DNA of 64,000 nt. Source: Phytophthora sp. 'mugwort'. Taxonomy: Eukaryota > Oomycota > Peronosporomycetes > Peronosporales > Peronosporaceae. Location: the NCBI GenBank assembly GCA_033558025.1, contig JAUCEF010000012.1:3720001-3784000 (forward strand), given 5' to 3'. The notes under the pieces were generated by a model. That model searched no databases. It was not told where the DNA came from and worked only from the letters and a program-made list of their open reading frames with translations. A program made the translations under genes and the position numbers. Positions within the stretch are counted from its first letter, which is position 1. Each line of letters starts with the position of its first letter. This document shows positions 53,342 through 63,018 of this stretch, piece by piece.

Positions 53342-55340
53342 CGACTTGAGTGGAGTTATATAAACGAATGGTTTTCGAAATCTTAAACTACATGTCTATA
53401 GTATATACTATATATCATACGGTACGTATGCCGCTCCTGTGTTTCCGCTGGCCCCTCGTCCATGCGCCGCCCCTGTGTGGAATCGACGTGTGTTTCTGAG
53501 ATCCGGATCACTTTGAGCTTCCTCAAAACAAATCTTAAAGTAGATCTTCGTCGTAGCCATGAAATGGACGAAAACAGGCAGCGTTCACAATCCTTCCCTG
53601 CTACAGTTCCCCCTCGCCGTGCAAGCTAATAATTCATCAAACCTAATACGTTGAGGCATCCACCGACTTTCGCTCCCATGTTCTTTCTATGGAAAGTCTG
53701 CTCTAATTGCTAATAAGTTGTTGTACTTATACGAATAGTTTCCACAGAAGGTATTAAATTTGCGAGGGGGATCTGTACATCGGTTTTCCTGAGGAAATCC
53801 TGGTAAATTTCCGGAGAGGCGAGCGCTCAATGTTGGAGCAGCCGCGGCCGCATGAGTTGCGCAAGTCCGGATAGAGCCTCTAGTCGTCGTAGGCGCGGTT
53901 CACACCGTTCGGGCAGCGCGAGGCCGACACGGCCGCGACCGTTGCGGTCTTATTGCACACCAACTTGGTCACCGTGAGGGATCCGTACGAGTGCCCACCC
54001 GTTCATGCACGCGGCAATATATCTAATAAACATGATATGAATGATACTGACAAAGGCAAATGCACTGAGCCCATACCACAGCCGATTATTAATACCTGTT
54101 GCATAGGGGGGCAGAAAAGTATTCGTAGCATACCGGACAAGAGTTTCCTGCGCGTTTCTTCGTGCCAATGAGACTGCACGCCGCGCACTCGTCTCGTCTG
54201 CCCCTCGTCTGTTTCAAGCCGGGACAATGTTTTGCGCTGGAGCGTTGACACTGTCGAGGTAGCAGCACTCGAAACATTCGTCACGTTTCCAGAATGACGG
54301 CAATAATTCGAAATGTGAATCTCGCTTTCTATGCCGTAATGTTCTCTGCGTTCAAAGCTATTGGAGCGCCGACAAATTCGCCGCCAAATAACAGCGTGTC
54401 GGCCACAAAGGCTCTGAGACAGTTAGTGATTCCCCGGCAGCGCTCGGCCAGCTCCATCTTCTTCCCGTACTAAAAAGTAACCGCTGCGCTCTCGGCCGAG
54501 AAGCCAAGCCAACGCTTGGGCCACATTACGTCGCGTGAGGGATATTACCTTCGCTTCTCCAATGGGTTTTAACTGATCCCGACAGATGATAGTTCAGACT
54601 CCGACAGGCAAGTTGTCGAGACAACCACGGATTGGTTGTCTGTATCCTGTTTTTCTAATGCTTGATAACTAAAAACATCATAACGAGGCAATCCTCTCGC
54701 TGTGATATCCTAAATTGCGATACATTCCATGTAGTGATATAAGACAGGATCAGTGACATACAAGACCACCTCTATCCACTGATTAACGGCTTGTGGTACA
54801 AAAATGCAAATTCTTACTAACAGAGCAGCTACAGGAAGTTGATGATCCGTTTCCATGTCGACAGTCCATTCCACCAGGATGACCGAGTTCAGCATTGACT
54901 TCTGTTGTTTGGGCCCCATATTGCGTCCAAACTCCTCTCTAAATACTCATTGCCCTGTTCGAAGCCCCCATATCGCTCTATAGCCCCCCCCCAACGCATC
55001 TACACTAACAAAAGCTGCACGATCCATTAAAGTCGTTCCTTCAATTTTGTGGACAGCATTTCCGGTGTATGTCCCCAGCAGCCACATCTTCCTCGTCTTT
55101 ACGGTTTGCAGTATCAACTTCTAGCACACTGGCGTCGATTCAAAGCTGTGGAAGTCCTCGTCCACTAGGATGTTCTCTTCTGGTAAGTTCAATAAATTGC
55201 CCCCCCCCCCCACACATACACATCGAGCTCTACGCCACGTCGGTGTTTAATGATCTTTGCAGATCAGGGGTTGAGTGAGCTCAGAACATATGCAAGACTT
55301 TAACTACATAATTACAACAAAAGTTAGTAAAGGCTTGATC
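53342..55340. other. Unassigned region upstream of the effector
   Basis: Holds only short open pieces: a Cys-rich minus stretch near 53,765-53,965, a Cys-rich minus stretch near 54,100-54,277 (CAACSLIGTKK, CPVCYEYF), and a 59-codon + ORF at 54,294-54,473. A C12 run followed by CACACATACACA lies at 55,200. No gene is supported. Confidence 0.3.
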
Positions 55341-55677
55341 AAATTCATGGATGCGTGTTTTCAAGTCTCACAGGAAATGACATTAAAGGGACGCTTCGCT
55401 TAACTTGGCGCCACTCGCCACCGCGTTCGCGTTTCGCTCGCGCTATGGAGATTGTACGTTGGGTGAGTGTAATGCGCGAGGAGATCGGCGCTGGGCCCGC
55501 CTTCGCAATACCGCGCGACACTGCTTCGCGGGCTACCCGCACGGGCTTGCTATGGCTACGCGCACCCGCTTGCCTTCGTGCCCGGTTATGAACCAACTGC
55601 GTCGGCCCTCCTTATCGGCGTTTTCCGAGCATTATGCGGAGCTGCGTCCGATTTCTGCTGGTGTTTGGTATTTCCCT

Positions 55678-55777
55678 AGCCAGGATCGATTTGAGATTTG
55701 CCGTAGTGCTGCTAGCCAGGATCGATTTGGGATTTGCTGTAGTGCTGCTAGCCAGGATCGATTTGGGATTTGCTGTA
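55678..55777 (+). repeat. 36-bp tandem repeat upstream of the effector
   Basis: Units 55,678-55,713 and 55,714-55,749 differ at two positions; a third, 28-bp partial unit runs 55,750-55,777. Each has AGCCAGGATCGATTTG. It ends 134 bp before the effector ATG. Confidence 0.92.
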
Positions 55778-55824
55778 ATCAAGGCTGTAAGCCAGCTCAT
55801 ACTAGAGCCTCTTAGCGGTCCACT

Positions 55825-55838
55825 TCACTTGTCAACTT
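55825..55838 (+). promoter_or_regulatory. Possible oomycete initiator for the effector
   Basis: TCACTTGTCAACTT fits the known oomycete core element (TCAYTYY followed by CAWTTT) at most but not all positions. It lies 74-87 bp upstream of the ATG, a usual distance in Phytophthora. Confidence 0.35.
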
Positions 55839-55911
55839 CCAACCAACACAACAACACAAGCTATCCAGAAAAGGATTTCACGCAGCGAGCTACTCTACAC
55901 CGCTGCCTGCT

Positions 55912-56583
55912 ATGCGTCCGTATAATTGCATGTTGTTGGCGCTTGCCTTCATGTTCGCCTTGAGCAGTGCCATTTCAGCTCAAGCACCTGCGCCGGCTGA
56001 TTCGCTCACTGTTCCCAGCAACAACGAGAACGGCATCCGTTTCCTGCGCGCCGTCGATGTGGATTCTATTGACGACAATGAGAAGGATGAAGAGGACAGA
56101 ATATTCGGTTTGGAGGGTCTTGCGAACAAATTGTCGTCCATGACGTTGAATTCGGCAGCCAAGCGAGCGGGAACCGCAGAAGAGAAGCTACTGGCTCGGC
56201 AAGCTCAAGCAGAGGAGAAACTCAAGAAAACCTTAGACAATGCTATGAAAAAGAAGCAAGAAAACCTGGCCAAAGCACAGCAAAAGATTGAGGCACATCA
56301 AGCTAAAGCTCAGCTGAAGCTGGAAACGCATCAATCTAAAGCACTGGCAAAATTGGAGAAGCTGCAGGCCAGCCAGATCGCGAAGAAAGCCGAAGAGATT
56401 GCCAATAAAGACAAGAGGTACAACCGGTGGCTTTATAAAAATGAAACCCCGGAGACTGTGTACAAGAAACTGGGCCTCAAGAAACTCGCGAAAAAGGGCG
56501 AAGACCCAACCAAGAGTCCGAAATTCGAGCATTACGAGAACTATTTGTTCATCTACTACAATCGCTACCCGAATCTCCTGTAG
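55912..56583 (+). CDS. RXLR-dEER secreted effector candidate, intact
   Basis: 223 residues, no intron, ending TAG 56,581-56,583. A signal peptide (residues 1 to about 23-25, hydrophobic core LLALAFMFAL, cleavage near AISAQA) is followed by RFLR at 43-46 and an acidic DEEDR at 59-63, the RXLR-dEER host-targeting pair of oomycete effectors. Residues 84-166 are a long Ala/Lys/Glu/Gln-rich helix with repeated AKAQxKxExHQ-like units, probably a coiled coil. Residues 170-220 (RWLYKNETPETVYKKLGL... and Tyr-rich end) resemble the W part of the WY fold: Trp173, Pro180, Val183, Leu187. Function inside plant cells cannot be told from sequence. The start is the ATG giving the signal peptide; no other in-frame ATG precedes it. 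Neighbours are repeats and decayed elements, the usual setting of this class. Confidence 0.92.
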   Translation: MRPYNCMLLALAFMFALSSAISAQAPAPADSLTVPSNNENGIRFLRAVDVDSIDDNEKDEEDRIFGLEGLANKLSSMTLNSAAKRAGTAEEKLLARQAQAEEKLKKTLDNAMKKKQENLAKAQQKIEAHQAKAQLKLETHQSKALAKLEKLQASQIAKKAEEIANKDKRYNRWLYKNETPETVYKKLGLKKLAKKGEDPTKSPKFEHYENYLFIYYNRYPNLL

Positions 56584-58198
56584 CCGGAACCCTGAACGGC
56601 GTAACTTCAAGCGGACACGATCGGCAACAGTTAACGCAATATACCGTTGTTTTAAACACATTTTCGTATTACGCAACGAACAGGCACATAGCGATCGAAT
56701 TGAGATGTAATTTTTTTTTACCCATATCAGGTGCCGATTGTTCCATCAATGCAGCCGGATCAAGGACGAAGTGGTTGTATCTTTTTTATTATACGTAACA
56801 TGCGAATCACCTTCAGCCTGGCGACTCGCCAGTGGCGAACTTGTCCACCTATACACCTTATATGGCGAGCTTCAGCCGCCATTCATAGGGGCTCCGATAT
56901 TTTTACTTAAAGTATTGTACATGTACATACTGTAGCTCGATTACAAGAAGAAGGATTTGTGCCTGGGAGTGTCATCTCTTCGGGTCCCAATCAGGGAACC
57001 CTTACAGGAATATATTGTTATTTTAGCGTATCAACTATTTACTATAAGCTGATTTACTGCAATTTACGTTTTATGAATTTGATGTATTTAGCCACAATAT
57101 TTATTTCGGACGCTTTGACACATACTGATAGCCTAGCTCATTATACTATTTCCTACAGCCTCCCTACTCCAATCTCGACCGCGATGCCGACACGCTCCTA
57201 TCCCCGCCGTGCTCAACGAGCAAGGTCACGTCTAAGCAGATCGCAAGTTTACTGATAATGTATTGACTTGTCATCGATATTTAGTTATTATTTGTCTTGA
57301 TTCAAGCAACACCTCACGCTACTTATTGTTGTATTTCATAGTAATACGTATAAATGATATTTTCGGATTCCCTGATCCCAACACCAGGACGATCAGTCCT
57401 AGATCGCCTTCATTGCACTGTTGTCAAGAAGACGTCTCGACCAGCTACGGTATTCCGGTAAAATACCGGTATGACCTTCGCTCAGTGGCATCGCAACCAT
57501 TTCTGCGATTACGGGACGGTGTTTACGCTACTGACGATTACGCCACGGGTGGGTACAAGATTGTGGGTGCAAGATGGACTCTACGTGGCACTCGCCTATT
57601 GCTGAAGTAGCTCAGTATCCAGTGGAGAATCCAGTAGAGTGTACCCAGTAGGTAGAGTTGTAGGCTTAGAGGTAGCAAGGGAGTTTGCGAACTAAGGACC
57701 TAAATCAATCACTTTGCATTTTGCCATCAAGTGACCAAGCCTTTTAGCACGAGCAAAGGTGAGCTTTGCTGATGTCGAAACGACCGTGTGCTATCTCATT
57801 TAGTGTTTACGACCAAGTCACCAAGTTACGCAGTCCGAGCGAACTTCCTCCAGCCACTCTTATTAAACGAAGTAATATCGCAAGGTGGATGGAGGCGCGT
57901 GCACTTCGAGTTCCTGTTCATTGACCATCATCTGGAAATATAGGTATGGATCTTGTCGATTCTTCAGCGCAAATTTAATTAAAAAGCTACACAACGGACT
58001 ACTAAATAACGTCTTCAAACAATCTGTGCTGATGGGCGATAGGGTCACATCGCCTTATGCCGCAAACTTACCGGTATGCGGACCTGAACGCTAAGCCTTC
58101 ATAATCACATATATCATGATCACAACCCATAAACTATATAAATTATCGGTAGTCGATATCATTTATCGGACACTGCGATCATACTACGAAATCGCCCG
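56584..58198. other. Non-coding stretch between effector and C2 gene
   Basis: No gene is supported. Short open frames at 56,738-56,935, 56,959-57,255, 57,263-57,610 and 57,863-58,048 (minus) lack recognised features. A short inverted repeat around ACGGTATTCCGGTAAAATAC lies near 57,447. Confidence 0.4.
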
Positions 58199-58275
58199 AT
58201 GGCAAGAAAGATGTCAGTGGTAACACAGCTCACGGTGGGCGTAGTGGGCGCGCCCGACCTGCTCGTAGGGGACCT
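58199..58275 (+). pseudogene. 5' end of a C2-domain gene, cut by a Copia insertion
   Basis: Begins ATG with SVVTQLTVGVVGAPDLLVGD, the first strands of a C2 domain (a Ca2+/phospholipid-binding fold), and ends at the GACCT target sequence. The reading frame runs on exactly at 63,019 once the element and one GACCT are ignored, giving the usual D-L-N-G-x-S-D-P loop. The start could also be the ATG at 58,211. Confidence 0.75.
58271..58275 (+). repeat. 5-bp target duplication, left
   Basis: GACCT, repeated at 63,019-63,023 directly after the 3' LTR. Confidence 0.88.
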
Positions 58276-58621
58276 TATTGAGGGTTGCCGGGTTTTGGTA
58301 CTGTGTACCAGTAACCGGTTAACCCGAACCGGTCCAACACGATCCCGCGATGTTTACGGCACGTTGTTTACGCAACCGATGATTAGACGAGTAGGATGAT
58401 TGGACAAGTACAGAATGTTGGTGATTGGACGCACCAAATGATTGGATGCAGGGCTGCATATCTATGTGGTAGACTAGGTAGTGTAAGCTCCGATAAATCA
58501 ATCACTTTTTCGAATCTTCCTTCTTCAGCTCAAGTGGTCTTCACTCCGGTCACCGCATCCAAGTGCAGAACTCCTTCCGCTCAACCCAAGCCTCGCTTCA
58601 AGACGTCAATACCTTCTATCA
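58276..58621 (+). repeat. 5' LTR of the Copia element
   Basis: Begins TATTGAGGGTTGCC and ends TATCA. Pairs without indels with the 3' LTR. Confidence 0.93.
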
Positions 58622-58640
58622 GGTTATGAGCCCAAGCACC
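58622..58640 (+). other. Possible primer-binding site
   Basis: GGTTATGAGCCCAAGC follows the 5' LTR immediately. The position fits; I cannot name the matching tRNA. Confidence 0.35.
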
Positions 58641-59340
58641 ATGTCCTCTGCCCAAGACGTCTCGACAAAGGTCTCCATCGACAAGTTTCAACGGATACAA
58701 CTACGCGACGTGGAACCGCTACATGCGTGGCGTGTTCCTGACCAAGCCAGTGTGGCATGTCCTGAACCGGGAGACGACGCCAAGCTTCACGGACTCCAGG
58801 GGCAAGGACGACTACGTCAAGTCGAGCAACATCGCTTTCGGACTGATGTTGCTCCACATGGACGCTGACTACCATCACGTGGTCGATGACTGCGAGGAAG
58901 CCTGGGTCGCGTGGACGCGCTTGAAGACGCTGCACAGTGGATCGCAGAAGGCTGGTCGCATCTACCTGAGCACCAGATCTTCAACATGGAGATGACGGAA
59001 GGCGGCAATGTCTTGCACCATTGCAACGAAGTCCTGAACATCAGCGCCAAGCTCAGCAGCATCGGCGGCAAGATGGAGGACGAGGACGTGGCGATCGGCT
59101 TGCTGCACAGTCTCCCCAAGAGCTACGAGAACGTCGTGCTGAACTTGGACAATGCAGAGCTGCGGTCGCAAGACGTTGTGAAGGTGCTCACGAACGAGCA
59201 CATTAAGCAACAAGGCGAGAAGACGGCGACGGTGAAGAGTGAGAACGCGTCCAAGGCGTTCAACACCGACCTTGAGCCTCGCCAATGCACGTAATGCGGG
59301 AAATTAGGGCATGTCATTGACAAGTGCTGGACCAAGCAGA
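58632..59340 (+). pseudogene. Copia Gag
   Basis: In three frames: [18 protein letters not shown] N-terminal helix region, [20 protein letters not shown] and [15 protein letters not shown] (58,829-58,940), then [40 protein letters not shown] and HIKQQGEK (UBN2-type Gag). The CCHC knuckle [17 protein letters not shown] at 59,285-59,326 has a TAA within it. Confidence 0.85.
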
Positions 59341-61200
59341 AGGACGAGAACCGAGGGCCAAGACGCGGCGACAACGGCCGTGGACGCGGGGCCAACAACA
59401 TCCAGTGGAGAAACGACAGTGACAGCGACGGCTACGACAACGACTACGATCGAGTGGTGTTCGCGGTTTCCCTGGAATGTGGAGTTTCGAAGGACAAGAA
59501 TGTGTCCGGGATGTGGGCGGTCGATAGCGGTGCCGCGCACCATATTTGCAATGACAAGTCCAAGTTCGCCAATTTGATCTAGCGAAATGAAGGCGAACTT
59601 TTGGTGGCCGATGGCAACAAGGCTGCCATCAAGGGTATGGGGGCCATCGTAGAAAGAGTGGTTCTGCCCAACGGCGACGAGCGCGAGATCGAGATCAAGA
59701 ACGCGCTTTACGTGCCAAATATGAGCAATAATCTGCTTTCAGTGCCGCAGATAAATAAGCATGGCAAGTTCCAAGTGATATTTAACGGTACTGAGATGCA
59801 CGTTTCGCGCAAGAACTCGAATCAAGTGGTGGCGACGGCGGATCTCGTGGATGGACTCTACTGGCTTCGCACACCTCAGCGATTGGCAAATGCGGCGACA
59901 AGTGGAAGGACGGTCGATTTGCACGCGCGTATGGGCCACGCTCCAGTCGAGGTTCTTCGCAAGATGGTCGACACCAAGATGATCAAGGACGCGAAAGCAC
60001 CTTCCAAGTCGAGTGGACCAAATGTGTGTCGTGGTTGCAGCAAGGCAAAATGGTCCAAAAACCATTCCCAAGCAACCGTGACAAGCGTCGCTACGACACA
60101 TTTGAGCTGCTCCACTTCCATATCTGCGGACCCATGGAAGAAAACTCGCTTGGCGTCAACAAGTATCTGCTACTGATCGTGGACGAAGCCAGCGGATGCA
60201 TGAAGGGTTTCTGTCTGCGTGCCAAGTCGGAGAGTGAAGGCTGCATCAAGACATACATCATGAAGGCGCAGACGCAGTTCGGCAAGAAGGTCAAGTTTGC
60301 GCGGCACGACTGAGCTCGTGACTTTGCGACCAACTCGCTCAAGGATTTTTACGAAGACGAAGGCATCGAGCAGCAAACCACAGTTCCGTACGCGCACCAG
60401 ACCAACGGTACGGCAGAACGAGCCAACCGAACTGTCGTCACGATCGGCCGCAGCATGTTGCACCACGCCAAGCTGGACAAGTGTTTTTGGGCTGAGGCGG
60501 CGATGACGGCCATTTATGTGAAGAACCGCCTGCCGTCACCCAAGATCGAGCACAAAACTCCGTTCGAGATCGTCTACAAGTCCAAGCCGAGTGTGAAGCA
60601 CATGCGTGTTTTCTGCTGTCGGACGTACATCCTGACTCCGAAGGAGAAGCGACTCAAGTGGGATCCCAAGGCTCGCGCCGGATTGTTTCTGGGTTACGAA
60701 GAAGTGTCCAAGGCGTATCGACTTTATGACATCGAGGCGGGGCAGGTGGTCATCAGTCGCGATGTCAACTTCGATGAATCGACCTTTGGACTTTCACCGT
60801 CGATTTCTGATGAAGAAGTCGACGACCTGGACTTCGACTCGCTCGACATCGACGATGAGTGTCCGCGCCAGACGGAGTACAAACAGGCAGGGAAGCGCAA
60901 GAGCCGCCCGAGCGACGAAGATGAAGCTGCCAGAAGACCGCACGCTGTGCGTTATCGACCTGGATGGAAGCAGCAAGTGCACCGAACGACTCCCCTTCGC
61001 ACCGAACAGACGCAGACGAAGAAGAAAAGTCTGGAGATCAAGATGAAGAATCGACTCCATCTGTGTTTTGGCGTGCAAGTGCCAACGCGGTCGAAGCAGC
61101 AGTGGACTTATCGGAGTCGTCGACATTCCAAGAAGCGGTCAACGGCCCGGACCAACTGCACTGGCGCAAGGCGATTCGTGCTGAGTTAAAGTCGATGCGA
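59341..61200 (+). pseudogene. Copia protease and integrase
   Basis: [20 protein letters not shown] (about 59,509-59,569) is the Copia protease active site (DSGA). [18 protein letters not shown] and the GAG-pre-integrase block [16 protein letters not shown] with CRGC (60,028) follow. Integrase parts are [37 protein letters not shown] (Glu) and FWAEAAMTAIYVKNRLPSP, then GLFLGYEEVSKAYRLYD. Stops at 59,579-59,581 and 60,311-60,313; frame changes near 60,090 and 61,000. Confidence 0.88.
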
Positions 61201-61204
61201 CTTC

Positions 61205-62515
61205 GTGGTGTGTTTCGTGCTGCCAAGTTGCCCAGCGGACAACGCCATCGGTACCAAGTGGGTGTTCAAGATTAAGCGCAAAGCCGACGGATCGATCGAG
61301 AAGTACAAGGCGCGCCACGTGGCCAAGGGTTTTAAGCAGAAGTACGGCATCGCCTACACGGAGACGTTCTCGCCCGTGGTCAAGTACGTGACGCTGCGCA
61401 TGGTCACAGCGATCGCCAAGTACTTTGGATGGCCCCTCGACCAACTCGACGTGGTGACTGCATTCCTATACGGGATAATGAAGGAGTTGGTTGTCTGCGT
61501 GGTTCCTGACGGCGTCGAGCTGGATGGTGATTTCGACTGCCTGGAATTGGTGAAGGCGATCTACGGTCTCAAGCAAGCTTCGCGCGTATGGAACGAGACC
61601 TTCGACGAATTCGTGTGTTCTATCGGTTTTCAAGTTTCAGCCTTCGACCCGTGCCTCTACATCAAGATTGTCGATGGCCACTGTGTGCTCGTGCTGGTCT
61701 ACGTTGACGATGTGTTGGTCACCGGAAGTTCACCCGAGCTGATCTCACGCACGAAGAACGATCCCAAGACACGCTTCGAAATGACTGACAGTGGCAAGTG
61801 TGTGTTCGTCCTTGGAATCGAGCTGGTGGACGGCCCGGACGGCAGCGTGACGATGTGCCAGCGGCGTTATGTGGATGATATCCTGAAGCGTTTCGGTATG
61901 GACGAGTGCAAGGCTGTGGTGAGTCCGGTAGACATGACCACTCGACTGGTTCCAAGTGACGCAGCGACCAAGGTGAACGCTCCGTTTCGCGAAGCTGTCG
62001 GTGCCCTCATGCACTTGATGACTGCTACTCGCCCGGATATCGCGTACGCAGTGGGCTATGTATCGCATTTCATGGAGAACCCCCAAGAGGAACACTGGGT
62101 TGCGGTCAAGCGCATTTTTCGCTATCTGCAAGGCACCAAGACGCATGGAATCTGTTTCAAGCCAGGCAACAAGATCGACTTTCGTGGGTATTCGGATGCG
62201 GACTGGGCTAGCGACCTCGCGGACCGCAAGTCGACTTCCGGCTACACGTTCATGCTGATGGGTGCCCCAGTGAGCTGGGGAAGCAAGAAGAAGTCAAGTG
62301 TTTCGCTGTCTACGAGCGAGGCGGAATACATCGCGCTCAGTCTGGCGATCCAAGAAGGCAAGTGGATTCATCGCCTGCTATGCGAGATTTTGGCGGCTGC
62401 CAACGAGACTGGACCCGAGCTCAAGATCCGCGAAGACAATTAGTCGTGCATCAAGATGACGAAGAACCAAGTGAACCATGGTCGCACCAAGCACATCGAC
62501 ATCAAGTACCATCAC
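61205..62515 (+). pseudogene. Copia reverse transcriptase and RNase H
   Basis: The longest frame of the window (412 codons to TAG 62,441-62,443). TKWVFKIKRKADGSIEKYKA, QLDVVTAFLYG (RT motif A, Asp), YGLKQASRVWNETF and LVYVDDVLVTGS (about 61,695-61,735; YVDD catalytic box) are all present. RNase H: YSDADWASDLADRKSTSGYT and SLSTSEAEYIALSLAIQEGK, then REDN-stop-SCIKMTKN and, after a shift near 62,515, EVKLEYCETSIMLADIMTKA. Only the stop and the late shift break it. Confidence 0.92.
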
Positions 62516-62655
62516 ATCCGGATGAGGTCAAGCGCGGCGAAGTCAAGCTCGAGTACTGCGAGACTTCTATCATGCTGGCGGACATCATGACCAAGGCACT
62601 GCCAGGACCACGCCACATGGATCTGACGGCGTCCCTCGGAATCCACGCTTGTTCG

Positions 62656-62672
62656 CATTGGGGGAGGGGGCG
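62656..62672 (+). other. Polypurine tract of the Copia element
   Basis: TTGGGGGAGGGGGCG immediately before the 3' LTR. Confidence 0.75.
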
Positions 62673-63018
62673 TATTGAGGGTTGCCGGGTTTTGGTACTG
62701 TGTACCAGCAACCGGCTAACCCGAACCGGTCCAACACGATCCCGCGATGTTTACGGTACGTTGTTTACGCAACCGATGATTAGACGAGTAGGATGATTGG
62801 ACAAGTACAGAATGTTGGTGATTGGACGCACCAAATGATTGGATGCAGGGCTGCATATCTATGTGGTAGACTAGGTAGTGTAAGCTCCGATAAATCAATC
62901 ACTTTTTCGAATTTTCCTTCTTCAGCTCAAGTGGTCTTCACTCCGGTCACCGCATCCAAGTGCAGAACTCCCTCCGCTCAACCCAAGCCTCGCTTCAAGA
63001 CCTCAACACCTTTTATCA
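62673..63018 (+). repeat. 3' LTR of the Copia element
   Basis: 346 bp, same length as the 5' LTR. About eight differences by eye, nearly all C/T changes. Confidence 0.93.

Larger units (their letters stand above)
58276..63018 (+). mobile_element. Complete Copia LTR retrotransposon with stops
   Basis: 4,743 bp, with 346-bp LTRs at 58,276-58,621 and 62,673-63,018, a PPT, a possible PBS and a perfect 5-bp target duplication. Order gag, protease, integrase, RT, RNase H marks it as Copia. In-frame stops (near 59,291, 59,581, 60,312, 62,441) and frameshifts disable it, though the LTRs differ at only about eight positions by eye. Confidence 0.93.

Noticed and set aside
55678..55777. CRISPR-like array
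   Set aside because: The units are directly adjacent with no spacers, and the genome is eukaryotic.
57863..58094. Overlapping ORFs on both strands before the C2 gene
   Set aside because: Neither shows a leader, RXLR or known domain; too short to support.
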